A DNA stretch of 64,000 bases from Flagellimonas taeanensis. Its GTDB lineage: Bacteria; Bacteroidota; Bacteroidia; Flavobacteriales; Flavobacteriaceae. The notes beneath the pieces were generated by a model. It was not told the origin of the DNA. It made no database searches and was given only the letters and a program-made list of their open reading frames with translations. Position numbers and translations under genes: made by a program. The stretch covers positions 124,001 through 188,000 of the forward strand of contig NZ_QXFO01000026.1 of the NCBI RefSeq assembly GCF_003584105.1. The letters are read 5' to 3'. Positions 1 to 9,100 of the stretch are shown here, one piece after another (the first letter of the stretch is position 1; each line of letters starts with the position of its first letter).

Positions 1-921
1 TGACCCGGGCGAGGGTTGTGCCAAAATGGAACGGTCCCAAGTCGGCTTTGCGATGGAGTCGTAATGCAGTTTGCTGTAATTTTTGGAGCGCTCCCTTCCC
101 ACCAATAGTTCAGGGTCATAGGTTGGCCCGGAAATCATGGCCAGGATCTCGCCGGATTTAGGCTCTATGGCCACTATGCCCCCCCGCTTGCCATGCATGA
201 GTTTCTCACCATATTCCTGGAGCTCTTTGTCCAAAGTGATCTGTATCTCGTTTCCAGGCTTGGGCAGGGTGTCCAATTTCCCTTCTTTATATGGACCGAT
301 ATCGCGATTAAAACGGTCTTTTTGGATGTGTTTTACACCTTTTCGGCCCCTTAGCTCCTCTTCATATTGCTTTTCAATACCCGTGTGTCCCTTCAGTTCC
401 CCTGCCACATAGTAAGGATTGTTTTTGAGTTCCCATTCGTTTACCTCACTAATATAGCCCAGCACATTGGCGGCGCTATGGGTGTTGTAGTAGCGCAACG
501 ATCTTTTTTGGATGTAAAAACCTGTGAAATGGCGCATTTTTTCCTGGAGCTTGGCATAATCCTCCTTGGAAAGTTGGGGCACCAATACAGAGGGTAGTCG
601 GGGCGAATAATGCCGTGCATTGTCCATTTTGGACACAAAAGTAGCCTTGTCTATGCCCAAGAGCGTACAGAATTCGAGGGTGTCCAAAGGTTTGACTTCT
701 CTCGGGATGACCATGACATCATAGGCCGGTTGGTTGCCCACCATAAGTTTTCCATCCCTGTCATAGATGTACCCGCGCTCCGGATAATCATAGATTTTTT
801 TGATGGCCGGATCGTCCAAAATCTGATCGGGAGAAAAACGAAAAAGCTGTAAATAGGAAAGCCTTCCTATGAAGGTGAACCCTATGATGACGATAATGGA
901 TGACAATAACAGCTTTTTCAT
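1..921 (-). CDS. mrdA: Penicillin-binding protein 2 (partial, N-terminal 307 residues)
   Basis: Peptidoglycan transpeptidase of the elongation (rod) complex, anchored in the inner membrane with its catalytic part in the periplasm. The ATG at 921 begins a protein with one N-terminal membrane segment (LLLSSIIVIMGFTFI). A PBP dimerisation region follows, with RGYIYDRDGKLM near residue 55 and a stretch around residues 170-210 containing GHTGIEKQYEEELRG. The transpeptidase domain opens with GGIVAIEPKSGEILAM. The last codon in the window (bases 3-1) is the Ser of PGS, the expected nucleophile of the SxxK motif, so most of the catalytic domain lies outside. The gene is 60 bp downstream of mreD in a mreB-mreC-mreD-mrdA order typical of Bacteroidota; rodA is expected next but is not visible. 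Confidence 0.95.
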   Translation of the reverse strand, partial: MKKLLLSSIIVIIGFTFIGRLSYLQLFRFSPDQILDDPAIKKIYDYPERGYIYDRDGKLMVGNQPAYDVMVIPREVKPLDTLEFCTLLGIDKATFVSKMDNARHYSPRLPSVLVPQLSKEDYAKLQEKMRHFTGFYIQKRSLRYYNTHSAANVLGYISEVNEWELKNNPYYVAGELKGHTGIEKQYEEELRGRKGVKHIQKDRFNRDIGPYKEGKLDTLPKPGNEIQITLDKELQEYGEKLMHGKRGGIVAIEPKSGEILAMISGPTYDPELLVGRERSKNYSKLHYDSIAKPTWDRSILAQPSPGS

Positions 922-981
922 AATCAATCGACTGGGATTTGAGCTTCCAGTCCTTTGTATTTCAACGAAGCAACTTCAATT

Positions 982-1488
982 TTATTCGCTTTTGGGACTA
1001 AAAAGTGAGCTGAACAGTGTGCAAAGTATTAAAGTTACGACACCTGTAGCAAAAACTTTCTTCAAAATTAAAAGGAAGTGGGCGATACTTAAAATTTCCA
1101 GCGAAAAGAATATCAGATGATGGATCAAGATCAACAAAGCCAAAAAGGTCACCCGTTGGATTTTGGTGGTATTCTTGAAACTGAAATTCTGGAACTCATA
1201 GTTCACCCCAAAGCAGAACCTCATGACAACGGGTCTTGCATAGGCCACGGTCAAAGATGCGATGGCATTCAGTGCCAAGGTGTCCGAAAAAATATCGATA
1301 ATGAACCCCAACAGAAAGGAAACGAGCATAAAAAGGGCCCTGTTGCTTTTGAGGGGATACCAATAAAAGAAGATCACATAGACCATTGGGTTGATAAAGC
1401 CCATAAAATTCAGGGTGTTGAATATCAGGACCTGAACAAGGACCAATAGCACAAAACGGAATATGTTCAATACAATGGTGCTATTCAT
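982..1488 (-). CDS. mreD: Rod shape-determining protein MreD
   Basis: Small polytopic inner-membrane protein of the elongasome, 168 residues, with about five hydrophobic segments. These include VLNIFRFVLLVLVQVLIF at the start, ALFMLVSFLLGFIIDIF in the middle and a terminal VFATGVVTLILCTLF. MreD sequences diverge strongly, so the call rests on size, topology and position between mreC and mrdA. Its ATG at 1488 overlaps the end of mreC by 8 bp, which implies translational coupling. The short charged tail SSLFSPKSE ends the protein. Confidence 0.9.
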   Translation of the reverse strand: MNSTIVLNIFRFVLLVLVQVLIFNTLNFMGFINPMVYVIFFYWYPLKSNRALFMLVSFLLGFIIDIFSDTLALNAIASLTVAYARPVVMRFCFGVNYEFQNFSFKNTTKIQRVTFLALLILIHHLIFFSLEILSIAHFLLILKKVFATGVVTLILCTLFSSLFSPKSE

Positions 1489-2296
1489 TGGTGGTCTTTG
1501 CTTCGAGTTCTTGGATCTCTTTCCGGTTTTTGTTCTCGATCAGGTACACATTCTTGATGTTCGCCATATCGTTGAAGAGTTCCACATCGATGTTGTAGAA
1601 ACTCTTGGATTCGTTCAGGTCATACTTTTTGATGGTCCCGATGGGAATATTTTCGGGAAAGATGCTGGACATTCCCCCGGTCACAATGGTATCGCCCACC
1701 ACCAAGGGTACCAGCCGTGGAATATCGATCAGCTGGGCTATGGTATAATCTTCGCCGGTCCAGATAAGGGAACCGAAATAATTGGTGTCCTTGATCTTGG
1801 CGTTGATGTTGGACTTCGAATTGAGAATGCTCTGCACGGTAGCAAAATTGTTGGAAACATTTTCCACAATCCCCAAGATGCCTTGGGAAGTGATGACCCC
1901 CATGTCCTGCTTCACACCCTGCTTTCTTCCTTTGTCAATGGTCAGGTAGTTCCTGGGTGATGCAAAACTATTTTTGATGAGCTTGGCACTGATTACCCCA
2001 TAGCTCACCATGGATGAATCCAATGGCTGAATACTGTCATCCTCCAAATTGAAGAGCAATTTCCGAAGGTACTCGTTCTCCTCCACCAATCTCCTGTTCT
2101 CTTCGCGAAGGCCAAAATAGGACGAAACATCAGCTCCTGAGGAATAAATGCTGCCGGACAGCCATTTGGAAGAATTGAAGAACCTGGACTGGTGGTAGGA
2201 ATGCGACCTAACCGTCATCACCAACGAAATGAGCGCAAGAAAGCAGTAGAGAAATGCATTTCTATAGCGTAGGATAAAGTTGATGATGCGTTGCAT
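1481..2296 (-). CDS. mreC: Rod shape-determining protein MreC
   Basis: Periplasmic scaffold of the rod complex, 271 residues, that links MreB and MreD to PBP2. It has a single N-terminal membrane anchor (NAFLYCFLALISLVMTV), then a coiled-coil stretch rich in Glu/Arg/Leu around residues 62-90 (EENRRLVEENEYLRKLL). The beta-rich MreC core follows, with the family signature DKGRKQGVKQDMGVI near residue 122 and PIGTIKKYD near residue 220. The gene lies 64 bp after mreB and overlaps mreD, as expected for one transcript. Length is normal for the family. Confidence 0.94.
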   Translation of the reverse strand: MQRIINFILRYRNAFLYCFLALISLVMTVRSHSYHQSRFFNSSKWLSGSIYSSGADVSSYFGLREENRRLVEENEYLRKLLFNLEDDSIQPLDSSMVSYGVISAKLIKNSFASPRNYLTIDKGRKQGVKQDMGVITSQGILGIVENVSNNFATVQSILNSKSNINAKIKDTNYFGSLIWTGEDYTIAQLIDIPRLVPLVVGDTIVTGGMSSIFPENIPIGTIKKYDLNESKSFYNIDVELFNDMANIKNVYLIENKNRKEIQELEAKTTNE

Positions 2297-2360
2297 GCAA
2301 TCGTATCGTTAAGAAAATTTTGAACGCCTTCAAGGTAATGGAACCGTCTTGAAGACGGAA

Positions 2361-3389
2361 CTATTTGATCAAAATACTTTTATAGCGTTCCAAGTTTTTA
2401 AGGGCAATCCCTGTACCACGTACCACAGCTCTCAAAGGATCTTCTGCTATGTAAACGGGCAGGTCGGTCTTTTGGGAAAGCCTTCTGTCCAATCCACGGA
2501 GCATGGATCCACCTCCGGCCAAATAAATGCCCGTGTTGTAGATGTCCGCTGCCAGTTCGGGGGGTGTTTGGGAAAGGGTTTCCATCACGGCATCCTCAAC
2601 CCTTAGGATACTCTTGTCAAGTGCCTTGGCAATTTCGCGATAGGAAACCTGGACCTGTTTGGGTTTGCCGGTCAAGAGGTCACGCCCTTGGATGGACTTG
2701 TCGTCCGGGGGTGATTTTAGGTCCTCCGTTGCGGAACCGATCTCAATTTTTATGGCCTCTGCGGTGCTTTCCCCCACATAGAGGTTGTGCTGGGTACGCA
2801 TATAGTAGATGATGTCGTTGGTGAAGACATCCCCTGCAATTTTCACTGATTTGTCACAAACGATGCCGCCAAGCGCGATCACGGCAATTTCGGTGGTTCC
2901 CCCACCGATGTCCACGATCATGTTGCCCTTGGGCTGCATAATGTCCAATCCGATACCGATGGCCGCGGCCATGGGCTCGTGGATCAAATACACTTCCTTG
3001 CCGTTCACCCGTTCCGCAGATTCCCTAACGGCCCGCATTTCCACTTCCGTGATGCCGGAGGGGATACAGATGACCATACGAAGGGCAGGTGGGAACCATT
3101 TTTTCTTCAATGCGGGGATGTTTTTGATGAACATGTTGATCATCTTTTCCGAAGCATCGAAGTCGGCGATGACACCGTCCTTCAAAGGTCTGATGGTCTT
3201 GATGTTTTCATGGGTCTTGCCCTGCATCATACTGGCTTCGCGTCCCACCGCGATAATTTTTCCCGATACACGGTCCCTGGCCACAATGGAGGGACTGTCC
3301 ACAACCACCTTGTCCAAGTGGATGATCAGGGTATTTGCGGTACCAAGGTCAATGGCAATCTCCTCGGTCATGAAATCAAAAAATCCCAT
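2361..3389 (-). CDS. mreB: Rod shape-determining protein MreB (bacterial actin)
   Basis: Actin-like ATPase that forms membrane-bound filaments guiding side-wall synthesis; 342 residues, standard length. The N-terminus MGFFDFMTEE is short and amphipathic, as in membrane-binding MreB. Nucleotide-binding motifs are clear: phosphate-1 AIDLGTANTLI near residue 12, phosphate-2 MIVDIGGGTTEIAVIA near residue 158, and the adenosine motif YLAGGGSMLRGLDR near residue 290. It is the first gene of the rod operon. The region just upstream (3390-3441) contains a weak minus-strand TAATTTTT element that may be its promoter. Confidence 0.98.
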   Translation of the reverse strand: MGFFDFMTEEIAIDLGTANTLIIHLDKVVVDSPSIVARDRVSGKIIAVGREASMMQGKTHENIKTIRPLKDGVIADFDASEKMINMFIKNIPALKKKWFPPALRMVICIPSGITEVEMRAVRESAERVNGKEVYLIHEPMAAAIGIGLDIMQPKGNMIVDIGGGTTEIAVIALGGIVCDKSVKIAGDVFTNDIIYYMRTQHNLYVGESTAEAIKIEIGSATEDLKSPPDDKSIQGRDLLTGKPKQVQVSYREIAKALDKSILRVEDAVMETLSQTPPELAADIYNTGIYLAGGGSMLRGLDRRLSQKTDLPVYIAEDPLRAVVRGTGIALKNLERYKSILIK

Positions 3390-3441
3390 ATAAGTGTCTA
3401 TTTCGGATTAACGGTAAAAATTAACGGCTAATGTACTAAAA

Positions 3442-4971
3442 TTAATGTTTAAAATGCCGTGTCCCGGTCATGACCATGGCCATTCCATTTTCATTGCAAT
3501 AATCGATGCTCAATTGGTCCTTGATGGAACCTCCAGGTTGGATCACACTTTTGATTCCAGCTTTGTCCGCAATTTCCACACAATCGGGGAACGGAAAAAA
3601 GGCATCGCTGGCCATAACGGAACCATTCAAATCAAAATTGAAGGATTGTGCCTTGTGGATGGCTTGGTTCAAAGCATCTACACGTGAAGTTTGTCCCGTT
3701 CCACTCGCACATAATTGTTTGTTTTTGGCCAGAACAATGGTATTGCTCTTGGTGTGCTTGCACAGTTTGGAAGCGAAAATCAAGTCCTCGATTTCTTCTG
3801 CGGTTGGTTTTTTGTCCGTAACTGGATTCAAATCTTCTTTGGAATCGGTTTTGGAGTCCTTATCCTGGACCAAGACCCCATTCAAACAAGTCCTGACCAA
3901 GGTTTCTGGCAATTCAATTTCATTTTGAATAAGGATGATTCGGTTCTTTTTGCCTTTCAAGATTTCCAAAGCCTCATCGGAATAACTTGGTGCGATGATC
4001 ACTTCGCAGAACAACTCGTGGATTTCTTCGGCGGTAGGTTTGTCAATTTCAACATTGGAGATCAAAATGCCGCCAAATGCGGAAACCGGGTCTCCTGCCA
4101 ACGCATCCACATACGCCTGTTTGATGGTGCTTCGTGTAGCCAAACCGCAGGCATTGTTGTGTTTTAGGATGGCAAAGGTAGGGTCGTCATTTTTGAACTC
4201 TCCCATAAGGTTCACGGCGGCATCCACATCCAAGAGGTTGTTGTAGGACAGCTCTTTGCCGTGCAATTTGGTGAACATGGCATCAAAATCGCCAAAGAAG
4301 TATCCTTTTTGGTGCGGGTTTTCGCCATATCGGAGCTCTTGCCCCTTGGTCTCGCTGATTTTCAGTACGGTTTCTTCTTTTTCCTTGTTGAAATAGTTGA
4401 AGATGGCCGTGTCATAATGCGAGGAAACATTGAAGGCCTTCGTGGCAAAACGCTTGCGGTCTTCCAAACTGGTGGTTCCGTTCCCTTCGGAGATTACGTT
4501 CAAAAAGTCTTCGTAATCTTCCATAGAGGAAACGCAAAGCACATCCTTGAAGTTTTTGGCGGCCGCCCTGATCAGGGAGATTCCGCCTATGTCAATCTTT
4601 TCAATGATATCTTGTTCCGAAGCACCACTCGCCACGGTCTTTTCAAAGGGATATAGGTCTACGATCACAATATCCAATTGCGGAATATCGAATTCCTTCA
4701 TTTGGGCCACATCGGTTTCATTGTCCTGTCGGTTCAGAATACCTCCAAAGACCTTAGGGTGCAAAGTCTTAACACGGCCGCCCAAAATGGAGGGATAGCT
4801 GGTCACATCCTCAACGGGCACCACATCAATGCCGAGGTCACGGATAAATGTTTCGGTTCCCCCTGTGGAATAGAGGGTCACACCCAAGTCGTTCAGTTTT
4901 TTTACGATGGGTTCCAAACCATCTTTGTGAAATACGGAAATCAGTGCAGCGGAGGCTTTTTTGGCAGTCAT
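3442..4971 (-). CDS. purH: Bifunctional AICAR transformylase / IMP cyclohydrolase
   Basis: Catalyses the last two steps of de novo IMP synthesis: formylation of AICAR with 10-formyl-THF, then ring closure. The N-terminal MGS-like cyclohydrolase domain (about residues 1-195) has STGGTETFIRDL and GGRVKTLHPKVFGGIL. The transformylase domain follows, with the Lys-His catalytic pair in ILKHNNACGLA near residue 270 and VIQPGGSIKD near the C-terminus, where QPGGS is a family hallmark. Its length of 509 residues is normal, including an extra acidic linker around residues 380-400 (DSKTDSKEDLNPVTDKK). The neighbouring gene upstream (5064-5525) is on the same strand with a 92-bp gap that carries a possible promoter. 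Confidence 0.97.
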   Translation of the reverse strand: MTAKKASAALISVFHKDGLEPIVKKLNDLGVTLYSTGGTETFIRDLGIDVVPVEDVTSYPSILGGRVKTLHPKVFGGILNRQDNETDVAQMKEFDIPQLDIVIVDLYPFEKTVASGASEQDIIEKIDIGGISLIRAAAKNFKDVLCVSSMEDYEDFLNVISEGNGTTSLEDRKRFATKAFNVSSHYDTAIFNYFNKEKEETVLKISETKGQELRYGENPHQKGYFFGDFDAMFTKLHGKELSYNNLLDVDAAVNLMGEFKNDDPTFAILKHNNACGLATRSTIKQAYVDALAGDPVSAFGGILISNVEIDKPTAEEIHELFCEVIIAPSYSDEALEILKGKKNRIILIQNEIELPETLVRTCLNGVLVQDKDSKTDSKEDLNPVTDKKPTAEEIEDLIFASKLCKHTKSNTIVLAKNKQLCASGTGQTSRVDALNQAIHKAQSFNFDLNGSVMASDAFFPFPDCVEIADKAGIKSVIQPGGSIKDQLSIDYCNENGMAMVMTGTRHFKH

Positions 4972-5004
4972 CTTCTGTGTCTTGTAATCAATTTATTGAG
5001 CGCA

Positions 5005-5012
5005 CAAAATTA
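5005..5012 (-). promoter_or_regulatory. Possible -7 element of the purH promoter
   Basis: Read on the minus strand this is TAATTTTG, a full match to the Bacteroidota -7 consensus TAnnTTTG, 33 bp before the purH ATG. No TTTG was found at the preferred 19-21 bp upstream, so only half of the promoter is supported. Confidence 0.35.
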
Positions 5013-5063
5013 CCCCTTTTGTCACAAAAAGAAGAGTGGGTTATCAACAAAATAGTAGAAGTT

Positions 5064-5525
5064 TTACAGAATTTTGGCGACTTCTTGGTTGATGAATTCC
5101 AAAAAACGCTCGTCGGCTTCCGTAAATGGGTCCGGGGTGTTGGAATCAATATCGATTTGCCCCACGTTTTCACCATTTACAAAAAGGGGGACCACAATCT
5201 CGGCCTTCACGGTAATACTACAGGCAATGTAGTTGTCCTGGGCGGAAACATCGGGCACCACAAAGTTTTGGTTGCTCACCGCTACCTGTCCGCAAATGCC
5301 TTTCCCAAAGGGAATAATGGTATGGTCGGTGGGTGCACCGGCATAGGGTCCAAGTTTCAGTTCCTGCTTGTCCCCATTTTTGAAATAGAACCCCACCCAA
5401 TCGTAATAGGGAACATTGCTTTTCAAGAGTTCACAGATTTTACCCAAACGGGTGTCCACAGATTCGGATTCCTCGTTGAGGATGGAAAGTACTTGGGGTC
5501 TTAGGGAGTCCAGCATGGAATTCAT
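5064..5525 (-). CDS. GAF-domain free methionine-(R)-sulfoxide reductase family protein
   Basis: A 153-residue single GAF domain of the YebR/fRMsr type, which reduces free L-methionine-(R)-sulfoxide in the cytoplasm. Family-diagnostic stretches are YDWVGFYFKNGD, FGKGICGQVA, YIACSITVKAEIVVPL and GQIDIDSNTPDPF. The Cys of GICGQ and of IACSI match the recycling Cys94 and catalytic Cys118 of E. coli YebR. The position of YebR Cys84 falls in the Cys-free stretch GAPTDHTIIP, so only two of the three cysteines remain. I chose the ATG at 5525 because it gives the usual family start; the open frame continues upstream to 5612. It probably forms a unit with purH. Confidence 0.85.
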   Translation of the reverse strand: MNSMLDSLRPQVLSILNEESESVDTRLGKICELLKSNVPYYDWVGFYFKNGDKQELKLGPYAGAPTDHTIIPFGKGICGQVAVSNQNFVVPDVSAQDNYIACSITVKAEIVVPLFVNGENVGQIDIDSNTPDPFTEADERFLEFINQEVAKIL

Positions 5526-5631
5526 TTTTTGCAAAAATAGGGAATGGAATATTGGTACGACAAATGAAATCCAACTTACCCGGTACGTTTTTAAACTTCT
5601 GTTAAATAGCACAATAAATGTTAATATTTTG

Positions 5632-5639
5632 TAGTTTTG
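5632..5639 (+). promoter_or_regulatory. Possible -7 element with very short leader (HYC_CC_PP gene)
   Basis: TAGTTTTG matches TAnnTTTG exactly. Its last base is only 7 bp before the ATG at 5647, so a transcript from here would be almost leaderless. There is no TTTG at the expected upstream spacing. Confidence 0.3.
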
Positions 5640-5646
5640 TATCGTA

Positions 5647-6033
5647 ATGAAGCAGATTCTACATCAGTTCATATCATCCCTAATGGCCCTTTTGGTCTTG
5701 GTTTCCACAGTTTCATGGACGGTGGACAAGCATATTTGTATGGGTCGGGTCATGGATATTTCCTTTTTTGCCCATGCGGATGATTGTGGTATGGGGATGG
5801 ATATGGAGACTTCCTGCTGTGATGATGAATCATTTACCGTCCAAGGACAGGACGACCTCAAAATGTCCTTTGATAATTTCAGTCTGGACCAACAGCTTTT
5901 CTTGGTAAGTTTTGTCCATTCCTATTTTTACCTCTTTGAAGGAGAAGCAGAAGAAACCAGCGCTTTTGTTGATTACTCTCCGCCACCACTGATACGGGAC
6001 GTTCAAGTACTGCATCAGACTTTTCTCATTTGA
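5647..6033 (+). CDS. HYC_CC_PP family protein
   Basis: A 128-residue small protein with an N-terminal hydrophobic segment (SSLMALLVLVSTVSWTV), probably a signal peptide or anchor. It shows the features that name this Bacteroidota family: DKHICMGRV near residue 27, a CGM...SCCDDE cluster near residues 47-62, QGQDDLK, and a PPPL motif near the C-terminus. The biochemical role is not established. The His/Cys/Met-rich centre (MGMDMETSCC) suggests metal binding, and the gene stands 92 bp upstream of cusA in the same direction. I infer a role in copper or heavy-metal handling at the envelope, but nothing in the sequence proves it. Confidence 0.8.
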   Translation: MKQILHQFISSLMALLVLVSTVSWTVDKHICMGRVMDISFFAHADDCGMGMDMETSCCDDESFTVQGQDDLKMSFDNFSLDQQLFLVSFVHSYFYLFEGEAEETSAFVDYSPPPLIRDVQVLHQTFLI

Positions 6034-6125
6034 TTTGATATTGGTCTTTCAACCCGATCCACCACGATCGGGCTGGATCGTATGTGCAAATTTTTGCCTT
6101 GGACTAATGTTTAAATCAAAATGCT

Positions 6126-9100
6126 ATGCTGAACAAAAGCATCAAATTTCTAATAGAAAATAAATTAGTGGCCATTTTGCTGCTGGTCCTTTTCATGGGC
6201 TGGGGCATTGTGAACGCACCTTTTGACTGGGATACGGGATTCTTGCCCAAGGACCCGGTTGCCGTGGATGCCATCCCCGATATTGGGGAGAACCAACAGA
6301 TCGTATTCACCAAATGGCCCGGCAGGTCACCGCAGGACATCGAAGACCAAATTACTTACCCCTTGACCTCTTCCTTGTTGGGGATTCCCGGGGTGAAGAC
6401 CATCAGAAGCTCTTCGGCCTTCGGGATTTCCAGTATCTATATCATTTTTGAAGAGGAAGTGGAATTCTATTGGAGTAGGAGCCGTATTCTGGAAAAACTG
6501 AACTCCTTACCGGACAATCTGCTTCCCGAAGGTATCAGTCCCGCTTTGGGACCGGATGCCACAGCACTTGGACAGATTTATTGGTACACTTTGGAAGGAA
6601 GGGACAAAGAGGGTAATGTGACCGGGGGATGGGACCTGCAAGAACTGCGAAGTATCCAGGATTACTATGTGAAATATGCACTGTCTTCGGCCAGTGGGGT
6701 ATCGGAAGTGGCTTCCATTGGCGGATTTGTTCAGGAATACCAAGTGGATGTGGATCCCGAGCTGTTGAAGCAATACAACATCGGCCTGGATCAAATTGCA
6801 AAGGCCGTAAAACAGAGCAATCGCGACATTGGGGCCCAGACGTTGGAGATTAACAAAGCAGAATATCTGGTCCGTGGGCTGGGCTATATCAAATCCTTGG
6901 AAGACCTTAAAAATGCAGTGGTCACATCAACGGATTATAAAGCCATCCGCCTCAAGGATGTAGCCCATGTTTCCTTAGGCCCTGCGGAGAGAAGGGGCAT
7001 ACTGGACAAGGAAGGCGCCGAAGTGGTCGGCGGGGTTGTTGTGGCCCGCTATGGGGCCAACCCCCTCGAGGTCATCAACAACGTGAAGGAAAAGATCCAA
7101 GAACTCAGTGCTGGACTTCCTTCAAAAGAATTGAAAGACGGCACTACCTCCCAAGTGACCATTGTTCCCTTTTATGACCGGACCGAACTGATACAGGAAA
7201 CCTTGGGTACCCTGAACGAGGCATTGACCTTGGAAATATTGATCACCATTTTGGTCATTGTGGTGATGGTGTTCAACCTGAGGGCCTCCATTTTGATCTC
7301 AGGGCTGCTCCCAATTGCAGTGCTAATGGTGTTCGTTTCCATGAAACTGTTTGGTGTGGATGCCAATATTGTGGCCCTTTCCGGTATTGCCATTGCCATT
7401 GGTACCATGGTGGACGTAGGTGTGATCCTTTCGGAGAACATCATTCGGCATATGGACGAGAACAGTGAAGGTCTTCCCATAGACACAGTAGTCTACAATG
7501 CGACCTCGGAAGTCTCGGGAGCCATTTTAACGGCTGTTTTGACCACGATCATCAGTTTTATTCCCGTGTTCACCATGGTAGGGGCCGAAGGAAAACTCTT
7601 CACTCCCTTGGCATTTACCAAAACCATGGCCTTGACATCTTCCATTATTGTCGCCCTGTTCCTGATTCCGCCCTTTGCGGCCATCATCTTCAAAAAGAAG
7701 AGCCAAAGCCCATTGCTGAAATATATATGGAACGGCACTCTGATTGTGTTGGGCTTGGTGGCCATTGTGTTTGGACAATGGTTGGGCTTGGTCTTGATTG
7801 CTTTTGGCGTTTCGGGCATTTTGAAGCTAAGGGAGATCATTGACGGCAAAAAGGTCAGTTTGATCAATGTGGCCATTTGTGTCATTGCCATTGTGTTTCT
7901 GTTGGCGGCCTATTGGAGACCATTGGGGTTCAATCGGAGCATCGCGATCAACCTGATCTTCGTAGGGCTCATCTGTGGGGTCTTGTTGGGAGGGTTTTAC
8001 CTCTTCAGAAAATATTATAGCAAAATCCTCACATGGGCACTGGAAAACAAGTTGCTTTTCCTTTCCATTCCTACAGTGATCGTGGTATTTGGATTTTTGA
8101 TCATGCGAAATACGGGAAAGGAATTTATGCCTTCGCTGAATGAAGGGTCGTTTCTGTTGATGCCCACTTCGTTGCCGCATGCAGGAGTGGAAGAAAACAA
8201 GCGCGTTTTGCAGCAATTGGACATGGCCGTGGCAACGATCCCCGAAGTGGAAACCATTGTGGGAAAAGCGGGAAGGACCGAGTCTGCCTTGGACCCTGCA
8301 CCCCTTTCCATGTACGAGAACATAATCCAATACCGTTCGGAGTATGAAAAAGATGAATCGGGGAGTCCCCAACGGTACAAGGTGAACAAGGACGGTTACT
8401 TTGTGCTGAAAAACGAAAAAGTGGCCTTCAACCCGAACAATCCTGTACAGAACGAAAAGGATTATGCGGACAGTCATGTGAGCGACCCCCTGCGTATCGA
8501 CCGAGCACTTTTGGTCCCTGATAAGGATGGCGAATATTTCAGGAACTGGCGTCCAGAGATAAAGAGTCCCGATGATATCTGGGATGAGATTGTACGGGCA
8601 ACCCAGCTTCCAGGGATCACATCGGCACCCAAGTTACAGCCCATCGAGACCCGCTTGGTGATGCTGCAGACCGGGATGAGGGCACCCATGGGCATCAAGG
8701 TGAAGGGCCAGGATCTGAAAGAGATTGAAAAGTTTGGGCTGCAACTGGAAAATATCATCAAAGAGGCGGACGGTGTGAAGGATCAAGCTGTTTTTGCCGA
8801 TCGTATCGTGGGGAAACCTTATTTGTTGATCGACATTGATCGGGAAAAATTGGTCCGCTATGGCATTGTCATTGAAGATGTGCAACAGGTATTGGAAGTG
8901 GCCATTGGCGGTATGGCGTTGACCCAGACCGTGGAAGGGCGTGAGCGCTATGCTGTTCGGGTACGATATCCCAGGGAACTAAGGTCCAACCCTACCGAAT
9001 TGGGCAATATTTACGTTCCTGTGGAAAAAGGAAACCCTGTCCCTTTGAACGAATTGGCCACGATCCGATACGAACAGGGACCACAGATGATAAAGAGCGA

